From NCBI RefSeq assembly GCF_003463065.1, contig NZ_QSCM01000010.1, forward strand, positions 1 to 64,000: DNA of 64,000 bases, read 5' to 3'. Made by a program: the position numbers and the translations under genes. Under the pieces are notes generated by a model. It ran no database searches. It saw only the letters and a list, made by a program, of their open reading frames with translations, and was not told the DNA's origin. The first letter of the stretch is position 1. Every line of letters starts with the position of its first letter. Positions 12,615 to 21,652 of the stretch are shown here, piece by piece. Origin of the DNA: Blautia sp. OF03-15BH (lineage in GTDB: Bacteria > Bacillota > Clostridia > Lachnospirales > Lachnospiraceae).

Positions 12615-15600
12615 TTATTTATTTTCTTTTCTTACTTTTCTGTTTCTTCTCCAGACAAACAGGAGTGTCATTCCAGAAAGAAGGAACATACATACTTCCG
12701 CCGTACGGTTGGTCGGATCTCCGGTTTTTGGAGCTTTTGTTTCCTGGGTAGTTGTTGATGAGGATGTCTCAGATGTGTTTGTTTCAGACATAAACGTTTC
12801 TGTTTCCGTAGATGTGGTTTCTGTCATTTTTGTTTCCATTTCTGTCTCTGAAGACTGTGTCTCCGGAAGCTCTGTTTCCGGAGGTTCGGTCTCGGTCTCC
12901 TGTGTTTCTGTTTCTGTCGGTACCGGTTCTGTTTCTTTGACCGGACGGTCATACATGAACACAGACTGAATTTCCATAGTATCTCTTACTTCAAAAATGA
13001 CATCTTCTGTTTTTTCATAGCCTTCCGGTGCAAGTGTCTCACGAAGATGATAGGTGCCTACCGGAAGTTTTTCCACATAATGAGGCTCATTTCCGGAAAC
13101 CCAGCTTTCCAGTATCTCTCCTTTTTCATCCAGAATCTCAAGATGTGCGCCCGGAACTTCTCTCTGATCGGTTATATCCAGCTTGGAAATCCTTACACGG
13201 GTAACCTGATCGATCATGACAACCGAATGGACTTTCCCGTCTTCCGTCACTTCAAAAGAAATGGTACTGGCCGTCACATACCCCGCCGGCGCTGTTTTTT
13301 CTGTGAGAAGATATTTTCCAGGTATCAGACGTTCTATGCGATGCGGACTCTTTCCTGATATCCATGTCTCGATCAGCTCATTCTTATCATTTCGCACTTC
13401 AAGAACTGCACCTTCCAGTTCCTGATCTCCTGTAATATCTGTCTTGGAAATATCCCATTTGGTAAAGTCATTCGTCCATCTCAAAGTTTCTGTATCAGAT
13501 TTTGCGCGGTCTTCGTCCAGCGGCTTTCCTTCCGGATCGGATTCAAAAATAAAGCCTTCTTTATCCACGGTAACATACCGTACTTCTGTATCCAGAATAT
13601 AGCCCGGAAGAGTTTCTGTTTCCTGCACCTGATATACACCTGGCGTCAGATATTTTAATTCCACACTTCCACCATCTGCCGTTGTCACGGTTTTTTCTTC
13701 TGATGCGGCATTGGTCATATCCTGCTGTCCTTTGTTTTCTCCGGATTCTTCTTCCGGAAGATCGTACTTCTTTACAGAAAAAGTCACGCCATCCAGTGCT
13801 TTTCCTGTCGTGTCCGTCTTAAAAAGTTTCCAGGTCGTCGGATGGTTTTTAAGCATAAGCTCTGCTGTGACCACTTCTGTTTCCTGATCTTTACAGGTAA
13901 GATTCACAAGATAACTTCCGGTATCCAGACAATAGCCTTCCGGTGCTTTTGTTTCCCGGATCTTATATTTTCCAAGAGGAAGTTTCCCTGTTATACCGGT
14001 TCCATCCGTTCCAACAGTCACCGCTTCCACAAATTCCTCTGCGGCATAATGGCGATATCCATCCGGTGTCACAATATCTTCTGCTGCAAACACGGAAAAT
14101 ACGGCCCCTGTCAGCTGTTCCTTCGTTTCGGCATCCATTTTAACCAGCCTGATCTGTCCCTTTACCGGTTCATCATAAAAGCTTATTTCCAGAGGTTTGG
14201 TCCAGCTTCCCCATTTATCTACTGTAAAGCTAAGATCTTCGCCCCGCAGATAACCTTCCGGAGCCTGTATTTCCCGGAGATAGTAGGTTCCATATGGCAG
14301 TTTTTCCGGAATGGTGATCGTTCCTGATTCATCGGTTTGCAGAACGGTGAGCTCCTCACTATGCGGATAGTAAACGTGGAAGGTCAACGGATTTTTCTTC
14401 TCATCCAGAACCTGAAATGCCGTTCCCTTTTCCGGAATGATCAGTTTCTGATCCGTGCTTCTTTTTATCAGTGTTACCGGCATCTCTATGGGACGGTCAT
14501 TCAGATAAATTCCCGTATACTCTTTCCGATCCACCTCTCCTTTGATCTCAAAAGGTGTTATCGGCATTACAGAAGCCGGATGCTCTGTCTCTGTCACCAC
14601 ATATGTTCCATAGGGAAGTCTGCCATCCGGAAACTGTTCCGGGTCTCTGGTAGTTGCCATACCTTCTTTATCCGTTGTCAGAACCGTATATAATTCTCCT
14701 GTGGATTTCAGACGGACCTCGAATTTACAGCCTTCCAGAGGGAGCAGTTCTTCACCCGGCTCTTCACTGCTCAGGGTATCTTTAAATTTCACCAGTGTGA
14801 GATCAAAGCGGCTGACTCTGTTTTTTGCCGCAGATTCTTCTCCGTCAAAACGACAGATTTTCTTGTTTTCACGAATCTGAAAGATTCTGGTAAGATTCTC
14901 GCCTTCCCTGGTATATCCCGGCGGCGGACAGGTTTCTTCCAGCTTATAGGTTCCATAAGGAAGCAGTGTTTCCGAGGTTTCGATCTTGCCTTCTGCGTTG
15001 GTCTTAAAGGTGTCGATGATCTCTCCTTCTGCGATTTTCCTTCCGTTTACGTACACGGCTCCTTCGGATTCATTGCTGAGTGTAAATTCAGCTCCTTCCA
15101 AAGCAGCATCTCCCTGTGTTTTTCCAGCTTCGTTCCGTTCCAGATCCCATTTAGAAAGTGCAAAGCCGCCCCGGATCACGGAATCCTTTACCGGCGTTTC
15201 TGTCAGATCAACCATCTCCCCCGGATGGTCTTCCGGAATGGAAAAGGTAAGTGTCTCTTCACTTAAAAGATAGCCTTCCGGTGCAGTCAGTTCTTTTATA
15301 AGATATGTGCCTGCCTGAAGCACTGCATCGGTTTCTGCCAGTCCGGAAGCGTCTGTTGTGATCTGCAGCACTTCTTCGTCCGGCAGATAAGAACAGTTCT
15401 CCTGATCCTTTCGGGTCACAGAATAACTGTTTTTATTATAAATACCGAAAACTGCGCCTTCAAACCGTGCATCTCCCTCTGTTCCTTCCGGCAGATCCTG
15501 ACTCCTTTTACAGATTCTCACACTGCCGTAAACCGGCTCATCCGTCACCACAATCCCTTCGTTGGTAAAGCTGTTTCCAGTTTCCCCCTGGTACTTTCCT

Positions 15601-18600
15601 TCTTCATCTGAGACAAATGTGCGGATCCCCGGATCTTTTAAAAGTCCTGCCGGAGCTTTCGTCTCTTCTATGGTCAGGCGTCCAAGCGGAAGCACCGCTT
15701 TTCCGTTTACCTGATAAAACGGATCTCCGGAAATCTTATAGCTGTCTTCAAATTTTGCATACCCTTCTGCATCGGTTCTCAAAACCCAGGTACGAAGCAG
15801 CTTCTCTCCGCCATAATAACACAGAGTAAATTCTGCTCCTTCCCTTGAAAGATCAGTTCCTCCTTTGATCTTTTTTTGTACGGCTGTCTCAACAGACTGG
15901 TAGAACGGTTCGTCTTCAAAAATCACCTGCTGATGCTGTCCCTTTGTCAGAACAACTTTTTTCACTTCCTGGCTGAGCCGGTAACCCGCAGGAGCTTTTC
16001 TTTCCTTCACATAGTAAATTCCTGCCGGCAAGGTGACCGTATTCGTTTCTCCAGATGCTCCTGTCTTTAAAACAGCCTTCGGTTCAGCAGAAAATTCTTC
16101 TTTTTCATAGATACCAAATTCTGCATCTTCAAAAGAATAAATGCTGTTTTCATCCGTCAGTTCCGGTCTTGTTGAGCTTTTTTTAACCGAAAGATCTCCT
16201 GTTTCCTGCTGATTTACCAGTTCCGGCCAGCTTTCACTCATGGTGCAGACCCGGTTAGTCGTCTTTCCATCTCCGGAAGCATTTCCATTTTCCGGAAGCA
16301 GAGAAAACCAGCGGATGGTCGGATCACAGATATACCCCTCCGGAGCCTTGATTTCCTGAATCGTATAATATCCCATGGGAAACCAGGTCAGATCCGACAC
16401 TTTGGAAATATAAACTTCTCCCTTTAAAGGATTTCGAAGCTTCAGTTTTCCCTCTTCGTTTGTTTCAAAAAGCCAGGCCATCAGTTCTTCTCCGCCCTGT
16501 GGGGAATCATAAAGCTTCAATTCAAACTGTGCACCGGCAAGCGGACGATACTCTTTTCCGTCACTTCCTACTTTTTTTAACAGGTTGTTTAAAGAACCAT
16601 ACACATACAGATCTTCATCCCTTACTGTATACAGCGCATCATCCTTGTCATCTGTCTGCGGCGCCGTCACCTTCAGAGATCTTACTGACAGATTCCTTGC
16701 ATGCCCACCGGGTTGCCTGGTTTCCTGATAATAGATCGTTTTGCTTTCTCCTGCCTGGAGCCCCGGAATTTCCAGATATTTGGAATAAAACCCGTTCTCC
16801 AGCGTATGCGTATACACGGTTCCGATAACATCTGTACAGCCTGCATCCCAGTAAAAGGTATAGGCTGCATTTGCCAGAGAATAGTTCGGAAACCTGGTCA
16901 GCCAGTCAAAATCGGCTCGACTGAGCGAAGAAACCTTATTCACCCGGACTTTTACATTCGAAGGTTCATCTTCCGTTACAGTCAGATCCTTTTCAACAAA
17001 TTGGTCTGTGTCTTTTTTTACCACAGCCGGAAGCTCTTTTTCTGTGAATTTTACAGAATAGATTTTTCCGGAAAGTCCCCATTTTCCGCTGGTCGGCGCA
17101 CTGATCTCCTTAATATAATACGTCTGATCAAAGGCCAGAAAACGATTGATCTTTGTGCGTTTCCCGGTAATAACCGTTTTTACAAGCGGCTCACCGGAAC
17201 AATCTTTGTTGTTCCAGATCCCGTATACGGCACCCTTCATGGAATCGTCCCACGCTCCTTTGGAAGACTTCTTGTTTAAAAAAACAATTCCAAGATAAGG
17301 ATGATTTTTTACAGTTACGCCTGCCTGTTTTCCCGTACTCACTTTACAGTTCCAGGAAGCAGTCGATATGGTGGCATATTTCGGGGCTTTGACTTCTTTC
17401 AGCGTATAGTTTCCGGGAGGCAGATCATCTATCAGACCTTCTCCTGTTTTCGGGTCTGTGGAAATACTTCCCACTTTCTCTCCTGAAGCGTTCAGAACAT
17501 CAAAAACCGCATCCAGCTGATAAACATCTGTCACCGCCCGGTCCGCATTGGAAAGCCGCTTATGAAGCACGATCCCGCCTTGTGATCTTTTGATCGTTAT
17601 CTTGAAATTTCCATAAACATTCTGCTGTGTCCCGTTATCATTTTTCCAGGCCGCCTGATATACGACACTGTTTTCTGTCACCTGGTCAATATAAATATAC
17701 AGCATTCCTGTGGCTCCCGGCCGCGGACAGATCTGCGCTGCCGAAGAACCGCAGGTAGTCATTCGAAAAGCACTTCCGAATTTCTGATAAACTTCCGAAT
17801 CTTCAGCCGGATAAACATAACCCTGCTGCAGATTGAAATAATTATGGACATTATAATCTCCGATGGCCGGATAAAAAACAGCCCTGGCCGTATAATATTC
17901 ACCTGTTTTGGGGTTGTCTATGTTGGAACCCGGCGTAACGCCAAAACCAAGAAGATGGTCATTCCTTCCTCCCGGAAAAAGAGAACCATCTCCCAGAGGC
18001 ACCGGCATGGCAGAAAGCTCTTCCTCTGTCATAAAACAAAACACATAACTTCCGCCCGAACGTAACAGACGTCCTGAAAAAACGGCATCTGCTCCACAGT
18101 CCTTCCAGCATTCTTCTGCAACAAGTTCTTCATTCCTGCTGACAGAATATGCGAAATTATCTTTATCCGGAAGCATCGTATAAGTGAGATTTTTTCCATC
18201 CAAATCTTCCAGTCTTTCTGAAGCCATATTTCCATATAGTTCTGTAACTTTCTGACCGTCTGCATAAATATAAACGCTTCCATTTCCCAGAACAGAAAAC
18301 TCTGTAACCTCTGCATTTTCCTGAGTTTCCATCGATTCTGTCGAATCATCCGGTTCTTTTAAAGTTTCTTCATTTTCCGGAGCTTCCTCCGATTCTTCCG
18401 GCATGTCTGTTTCTGTTTCCTGAACTGTTTCCTGAACCGTTTCTTGTTCTTCCTCCTCTGTTTCCGTAACAGCAGTTTCTGCACTTTCCGATTCCGAAAG
18501 TTCCTTTTCCGTATCGGTTTCTATCGTTTCTTTTTCCGTTTCTGCTGCTTCCTGCTGAACGGGTTCGCTTTCTGCTGCTTCTGTTTCCAAAAAATCTATC

Positions 18601-18743
18601 AGATTTTCTTCCGCCCCGGATGTCGAAGATTCTTCCTTCACTGTCATGGCAGGCTCCGAGGCAAATGCTCCTGCCGGAACAGACGTCACCAATGTGGACA
18701 CTGCCAGCATCCATGCAAAACAGCTCCTGATCTTATGTTTCAT
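12615..18743 (-). CDS. Giant LPXTG-like SpaA/Cna-B-repeat surface adhesin
   Basis: About 2042 residues. A signal peptide (MKHKIRSCFAWMLAVSTLVT, cut near FASEP) is followed by an acidic E/T/S linker (residues ~40-150) and an N-terminal domain (~150-390). Then come about 13-14 SpaA-type beta-sandwich repeats, each ending near A-P-x-G-Y (APEGYICD, APAGYRLS, APEGYLLS and others) with E in the last strand for isopeptide bonds. The C-terminus has a T/E/P-rich stalk, APKTGDP (sortase-type motif), a membrane segment and RRNRKVRKENK. The ATG at 18743 gives better spacing from AGGAGG than 18752. It should be wall-anchored and act in adhesion. No sortase gene or pilin is near. Regulation may use the long leader. 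Confidence 0.93.
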   Translation of the reverse strand: MKHKIRSCFAWMLAVSTLVTSVPAGAFASEPAMTVKEESSTSGAEENLIDFLETEAAESEPVQQEAAETEKETIETDTEKELSESESAETAVTETEEEEQETVQETVQETETDMPEESEEAPENEETLKEPDDSTESMETQENAEVTEFSVLGNGSVYIYADGQKVTELYGNMASERLEDLDGKNLTYTMLPDKDNFAYSVSRNEELVAEECWKDCGADAVFSGRLLRSGGSYVFCFMTEEELSAMPVPLGDGSLFPGGRNDHLLGFGVTPGSNIDNPKTGEYYTARAVFYPAIGDYNVHNYFNLQQGYVYPAEDSEVYQKFGSAFRMTTCGSSAAQICPRPGATGMLYIYIDQVTENSVVYQAAWKNDNGTQQNVYGNFKITIKRSQGGIVLHKRLSNADRAVTDVYQLDAVFDVLNASGEKVGSISTDPKTGEGLIDDLPPGNYTLKEVKAPKYATISTASWNCKVSTGKQAGVTVKNHPYLGIVFLNKKSSKGAWDDSMKGAVYGIWNNKDCSGEPLVKTVITGKRTKINRFLAFDQTYYIKEISAPTSGKWGLSGKIYSVKFTEKELPAVVKKDTDQFVEKDLTVTEDEPSNVKVRVNKVSSLSRADFDWLTRFPNYSLANAAYTFYWDAGCTDVIGTVYTHTLENGFYSKYLEIPGLQAGESKTIYYQETRQPGGHARNLSVRSLKVTAPQTDDKDDALYTVRDEDLYVYGSLNNLLKKVGSDGKEYRPLAGAQFELKLYDSPQGGEELMAWLFETNEEGKLKLRNPLKGEVYISKVSDLTWFPMGYYTIQEIKAPEGYICDPTIRWFSLLPENGNASGDGKTTNRVCTMSESWPELVNQQETGDLSVKKSSTRPELTDENSIYSFEDAEFGIYEKEEFSAEPKAVLKTGASGETNTVTLPAGIYYVKERKAPAGYRLSQEVKKVVLTKGQHQQVIFEDEPFYQSVETAVQKKIKGGTDLSREGAEFTLCYYGGEKLLRTWVLRTDAEGYAKFEDSYKISGDPFYQVNGKAVLPLGRLTIEETKAPAGLLKDPGIRTFVSDEEGKYQGETGNSFTNEGIVVTDEPVYGSVRICKRSQDLPEGTEGDARFEGAVFGIYNKNSYSVTRKDQENCSYLPDEEVLQITTDASGLAETDAVLQAGTYLIKELTAPEGYLLSEETLTFSIPEDHPGEMVDLTETPVKDSVIRGGFALSKWDLERNEAGKTQGDAALEGAEFTLSNESEGAVYVNGRKIAEGEIIDTFKTNAEGKIETSETLLPYGTYKLEETCPPPGYTREGENLTRIFQIRENKKICRFDGEESAAKNRVSRFDLTLVKFKDTLSSEEPGEELLPLEGCKFEVRLKSTGELYTVLTTDKEGMATTRDPEQFPDGRLPYGTYVVTETEHPASVMPITPFEIKGEVDRKEYTGIYLNDRPIEMPVTLIKRSTDQKLIIPEKGTAFQVLDEKKNPLTFHVYYPHSEELTVLQTDESGTITIPEKLPYGTYYLREIQAPEGYLRGEDLSFTVDKWGSWTKPLEISFYDEPVKGQIRLVKMDAETKEQLTGAVFSVFAAEDIVTPDGYRHYAAEEFVEAVTVGTDGTGITGKLPLGKYKIRETKAPEGYCLDTGSYLVNLTCKDQETEVVTAELMLKNHPTTWKLFKTDTTGKALDGVTFSVKKYDLPEEESGENKGQQDMTNAASEEKTVTTADGGSVELKYLTPGVYQVQETETLPGYILDTEVRYVTVDKEGFIFESDPEGKPLDEDRAKSDTETLRWTNDFTKWDISKTDITGDQELEGAVLEVRNDKNELIETWISGKSPHRIERLIPGKYLLTEKTAPAGYVTASTISFEVTEDGKVHSVVMIDQVTRVRISKLDITDQREVPGAHLEILDEKGEILESWVSGNEPHYVEKLPVGTYHLRETLAPEGYEKTEDVIFEVRDTMEIQSVFMYDRPVKETEPVPTETETQETETEPPETELPETQSSETEMETKMTETTSTETETFMSETNTSETSSSTTTQETKAPKTGDPTNRTAEVCMFLLSGMTLLFVWRRNRKVRKENK

Positions 18744-18772
18744 ATCAATCATCTCCTCCTGATTTCCAATAT

Positions 18773-18823
18773 TCAGTTGTTAAATGTTCCGGTAGGATCC
18801 CGACATCGCTTCTTATGTCCCAT
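18773..18823 (-). CDS. Leader ORF upstream of the adhesin, 16 aa
   Basis: ATG at 18821-18823 follows AAAGGAG at six bases and encodes MGHKKRCRDPTGTFNN. It ends about 30 bases before the adhesin start. The strong site in a 300-base leader suggests it is translated and may set expression of the adhesin. It is very short, so coding is uncertain. Confidence 0.45.
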   Translation of the reverse strand: MGHKKRCRDPTGTFNN

Positions 18824-19111
18824 ACAGAACTCCTTTCACGATGGATTTTATGACTAGAGATTTTTTATTTGTAACGGTTCAGAACATCAGCGAAATGGAA
18901 TGGAGACCTGTGGCCTGTTGTTTTGAACGTCCTGAACAGTTACTTTTATTCAAAGAAAAAAAGAGATGAGGATTTAAATGACAATAGAATAGAATGATGC
19001 TTTGAATGATATTTTAAAAAATAGTGGATTCTGCGGATCAGAACCGATCCAAAATGATCAATAAAAGATAAAACGAGAACTTATCTGTTCCCTTTCAGAT
19101 TTGTCTTTTTC
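18824..19111. other. Long leader of the adhesin gene
   Basis: From the promoter near 19112-19140 to the leader ORF the region is AT-rich with several short inverted repeats (GATC-rich around 19036-19060) but no gene in either strand. A regulatory leader RNA is possible; no known riboswitch motif was recognised. Confidence 0.35.
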
Positions 19112-19140
19112 ATCATACTACACTTTTTTTGAAAATGCAA
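19112..19140 (-). promoter_or_regulatory. Promoter of the adhesin (minus strand)
   Basis: TTGCAT (19135-19140) and TATGAT (19112-19117) are 17 bases apart on the minus strand. It would give a leader of about 300 bases before 18743. Confidence 0.65.
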
Positions 19141-19155
19141 TCCTTTCTTTCGCAT

Positions 19156-19184
19156 TTGTCTGGATTTTTTATCTATCTTATGCT
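19156..19184 (+). promoter_or_regulatory. Promoter of the 19245 operon
   Basis: TTGTCT (19156-19161), 17-base spacer, TATGCT (19179-19184). Just downstream is ATGATGCCAGGGTCAAAAGG, which recurs before other genes here, folding as GGGTCAAAAGGTCTTTTACCC (19197-19217). Confidence 0.65.
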
Positions 19185-19244
19185 ATGATGATGCCAGGGT
19201 CAAAAGGTCTTTTACCCAAACGCTGAGAACTCAGGAGGCTTTTT

Positions 19245-19544
19245 ATGAATGAAAAAATAGATCTTTCCGGTGTTTTTTCTCTTGCTTATATCAAGAAGTC
19301 CCGCTATACCGGATCCTTTCACAGTATGCGTTACCTTCTGGAGCTGAAAGACGGACAGATTGCCGCCACCATCTATCCAGGTCCTTACTGTTTTGAAGTC
19401 ACTCCGGACGACGAAAAGGAAACTGCATTTTTTGAATACTCGCCGGAAGGTCTCAATGAGACCGTAGCATGGCTGAATCAGTGCTACGATGAACGATATC
19501 GCGAAAAAGATACTCTGCTTACAGGAGACGAAACAATACAATGA
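19245..19544 (+). CDS. Small hypothetical protein before Mrr nuclease, 99 aa
   Basis: Starts MNEKIDLSGVFSLAYIKKSR, then SFHSMRYLLELKDGQ, then TIYPGPYCFEVTPDD, ending in an acidic tail. This matches a short family that is common in Lachnospiraceae and is often annotated as acetyltransferase-like, though no GNAT signature is visible. It overlaps the next gene by four bases (ATGA), so the two are coupled and may work together. Function unknown. Confidence 0.7.
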   Translation: MNEKIDLSGVFSLAYIKKSRYTGSFHSMRYLLELKDGQIAATIYPGPYCFEVTPDDEKETAFFEYSPEGLNETVAWLNQCYDERYREKDTLLTGDETIQ

Positions 19545-20272
19545 AAAAGGCTTACGACCGGATGGATGGTCACACGTTTGAACATTACTGTGCCGGACTG
19601 CTGCGCAAGAATGGTTTTCATCATGTGGAAGTCACACGCGGAAGCGGTGATCAGGGGATCGATATTCTTGCATGGAAGCATCGGAAAAAATACGGCATCC
19701 AGTGTAAATGCTATTCTTATTATCTTGGAAACAAAGCGATCCAGGAAGCCTATGCGGGTATGAAATTTTATGAATGTGATGTAGCGGCCGTACTGACTAA
19801 CCAGTACTTTACCAATTCCGCTGTTGCCCTTTCAGAAAAAACAGATGTCCTTCTCTGGAACCGTTCTGTTCTGGAAGAACTCCGTAAATGCAAAAAGCCC
19901 CGTCTTCTTAATCTGGCAGGACTTCTGGGGATGGTCGGGAGCGCCTGGCTTTTCTATTTTCTTTGTTCTGCAGAGGGTCTGGAAGCCATCCGCCACTTAC
20001 TGAGATTGACAGACTGTATGTTTTGTGCCTTCCTGTTTCTTGGAAGCTTCCTGCTTTTTCTTGAAAAAGGAAGCTTTTTTCTTTCTTGTCTTGCCACATT
20101 GCTGCTTGGAAGCTCCCTTGTAATCGGTTTTTGTCTTCTTGGCAACATGGGCGGGATCGTTCTGGTTCCGCTCCTGCTCTTCTTTTTCAGTCTTTTCCGC
20201 AGTCGAAAGCTGAAACACCGTACACATACCCAACAACTTCTGCCTAAGAAAACAGAAAAAAGTGAACGATAA
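19541..20272 (+). CDS. Membrane-tethered Mrr-like restriction endonuclease
   Basis: 243 residues. The N-terminal Mrr_cat PD-(D/E)XK domain has FEHYCAGLLRKNGFHHVEVT, RGSGDQGIDILAW (Asp41) and IQCKCYS (Gln-x-Lys, about 54-56), the expected catalytic set. After about residue 120 there are two to four hydrophobic segments (LLNLAGLLGMVGSAWLFYFL; CMFCAFLFLGSFLLFLEKGS; GFCLLGNMGGIVLVPLLLFF), so the nuclease is anchored with its catalytic domain in the cytoplasm. The target may be modified or foreign DNA entering at the membrane; this is inferred. Coupled to the 99-residue gene before it. Confidence 0.85.
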   Translation: MKKAYDRMDGHTFEHYCAGLLRKNGFHHVEVTRGSGDQGIDILAWKHRKKYGIQCKCYSYYLGNKAIQEAYAGMKFYECDVAAVLTNQYFTNSAVALSEKTDVLLWNRSVLEELRKCKKPRLLNLAGLLGMVGSAWLFYFLCSAEGLEAIRHLLRLTDCMFCAFLFLGSFLLFLEKGSFFLSCLATLLLGSSLVIGFCLLGNMGGIVLVPLLLFFFSLFRSRKLKHRTHTQQLLPKKTEKSER

Positions 20273-20278
20273 AAAGGA

Positions 20279-20330
20279 GGCTGTTGCTCCATGGATGATC
20301 CCTCATCTATTTTGCAACAGCCCTTTTTTT
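20279..20330 (+). terminator. Terminator of the Mrr operon, shared with convergent gene
   Basis: GGCTGTTGC (20279-20287) pairs with GCAACAGCC (20314-20322), followed by TTTTTTT. The convergent kinase gene ends at 20329. Confidence 0.85.
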
Positions 20331-21423
20331 ATTTTTCCAGCTGCTCGATCACATCCTGAATGATCCATTCCAGTTCAGACCACTTTTTCTCAATGTCTTT
20401 GGCAAGCTGAAGCTGACATCTGGCACGGACCAGGTTGTGCTTCGGATACTCATACCTGAAATAATGATCGCCGGTCAGATAATCATCCAGAAAGCGGCTT
20501 GCCTGCTCCACAGTAATGGAAAAGCTGGCTTTTACCAGATTCTGCAGTTCTGCTTCTGTCAGAAGATCCTTGGTCTCTCTGATAAAGCCTTTGGCAAACG
20601 CACGAAATTTTCCGGTGTCAAAGAAAACTTTGCTGGTATCCGGTTCATCCTCCGCTGAAGTATTGGCAATGAAACGAACGGCATCTCCAAAATCATACAT
20701 GGACATTCCCGGCATGATCGTATCCAGATCAATGACTACCAACGGCTCCTTGGTGACTTTATCAAACAGAACATTATTGGCCTTTGTATCGTTATGTGTT
20801 ACCCTTCTAGGAAGCTCGCCCTTAGCAAAACGTACACTCAGTTCTGCTGCCTTATCACTGACAAAAGAAAGATATGCGATCTCATCCGGCACCTCATGAA
20901 CACGATTGCAAGGATCCTTTTTTACATCTTCAAACAGAGTGTCCAGACGTTTTCTGGTATTATGGAAATCCGGAATGGTCTCATAAAGAACAGACCCGTC
21001 AAAATCAGCCAGCTGTGCCTGGAAATTACCAAAAGCCTTGCCTGTTGCCTCGATCACAGCCAGATCATCTGTCGTATCCAGTGTCAGAGAGTCCACATAA
21101 TTCATGACTCTCCAGAAAGAATCTTCATCACTGATAAAATAATTGACCCCATCCTCCGTATGATGGAAATGAAGAGCCAGCTGCTCCGGATATTTTTCCC
21201 GGATATAAGAAGTTACCTGATCGATATTTTTCATGATCTCCACCGGATTTTTAAACACATGCGTATTAATCCGCTGAAAAAGATATGCTTTATACTTATT
21301 GTCGCCTACCGCATAAGTCACCTTATAGGTTGAGTTGATATTTCCAACTGTGATCACACTGTAGGAATACAGCTCTCCCTGCAGACGAAACTTCTCTCCA
21401 ATGAGTTTTATGGTCTCAAACAT
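20329..21423 (-). CDS. Aminoglycoside-phosphotransferase-fold sugar kinase, NahK-like
   Basis: 364 residues from the ATG at 21423 (AAAGGAG nine bases before). The kinase core is visible: YLFQRINTHVFKNPVEIMKN (nucleotide-binding region), RVTHNDTKANNVLFDK (catalytic HxDxxxxN loop) and VVIDLDTIMPGMSMYDFGDA (DxD metal site). This motif set is close to N-acetylhexosamine 1-kinase (NahK/LnpB) of bifidobacteria and gut Lachnospiraceae, which phosphorylates GlcNAc/GalNAc from host mucin glycans. No LNB phosphorylase genes are beside it, so the substrate is inferred. It is transcribed alone. Confidence 0.75.
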   Translation of the reverse strand: MFETIKLIGEKFRLQGELYSYSVITVGNINSTYKVTYAVGDNKYKAYLFQRINTHVFKNPVEIMKNIDQVTSYIREKYPEQLALHFHHTEDGVNYFISDEDSFWRVMNYVDSLTLDTTDDLAVIEATGKAFGNFQAQLADFDGSVLYETIPDFHNTRKRLDTLFEDVKKDPCNRVHEVPDEIAYLSFVSDKAAELSVRFAKGELPRRVTHNDTKANNVLFDKVTKEPLVVIDLDTIMPGMSMYDFGDAVRFIANTSAEDEPDTSKVFFDTGKFRAFAKGFIRETKDLLTEAELQNLVKASFSITVEQASRFLDDYLTGDHYFRYEYPKHNLVRARCQLQLAKDIEKKWSELEWIIQDVIEQLEK

Positions 21424-21652
21424 TTTTCTATTCTCCTTTATTTTCACTGTACTAGCTATTTTTATCTTGCATACTGTCTTATTCTTATCTTTCCTATCAT
21501 ACCAAGAAATCGAGATTATGGCAAGTTTGGATTCCTGTTAAAATTCTGTTTTCAAAGCATTTTCCTATAAGATTTTTGGAATGTGCTATCTTTTTCTTTA
21601 AAGATTTATTATAATGATTACAATATCATCACAGACTTTTGGGGGTGTGTAT

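Noticed and set aside
12532..12969. 145-codon plus-strand frame rich in Val/Ser
   Set aside because: Antisense to the T/E-rich stalk of the adhesin; the Val-Ser repeats are the mirror of Thr-Glu codons.
12615..18743. CRISPR-like periodicity in the adhesin repeats
   Set aside because: Repeats are diverged protein domains of about 100 residues, not short identical DNA repeats with spacers.
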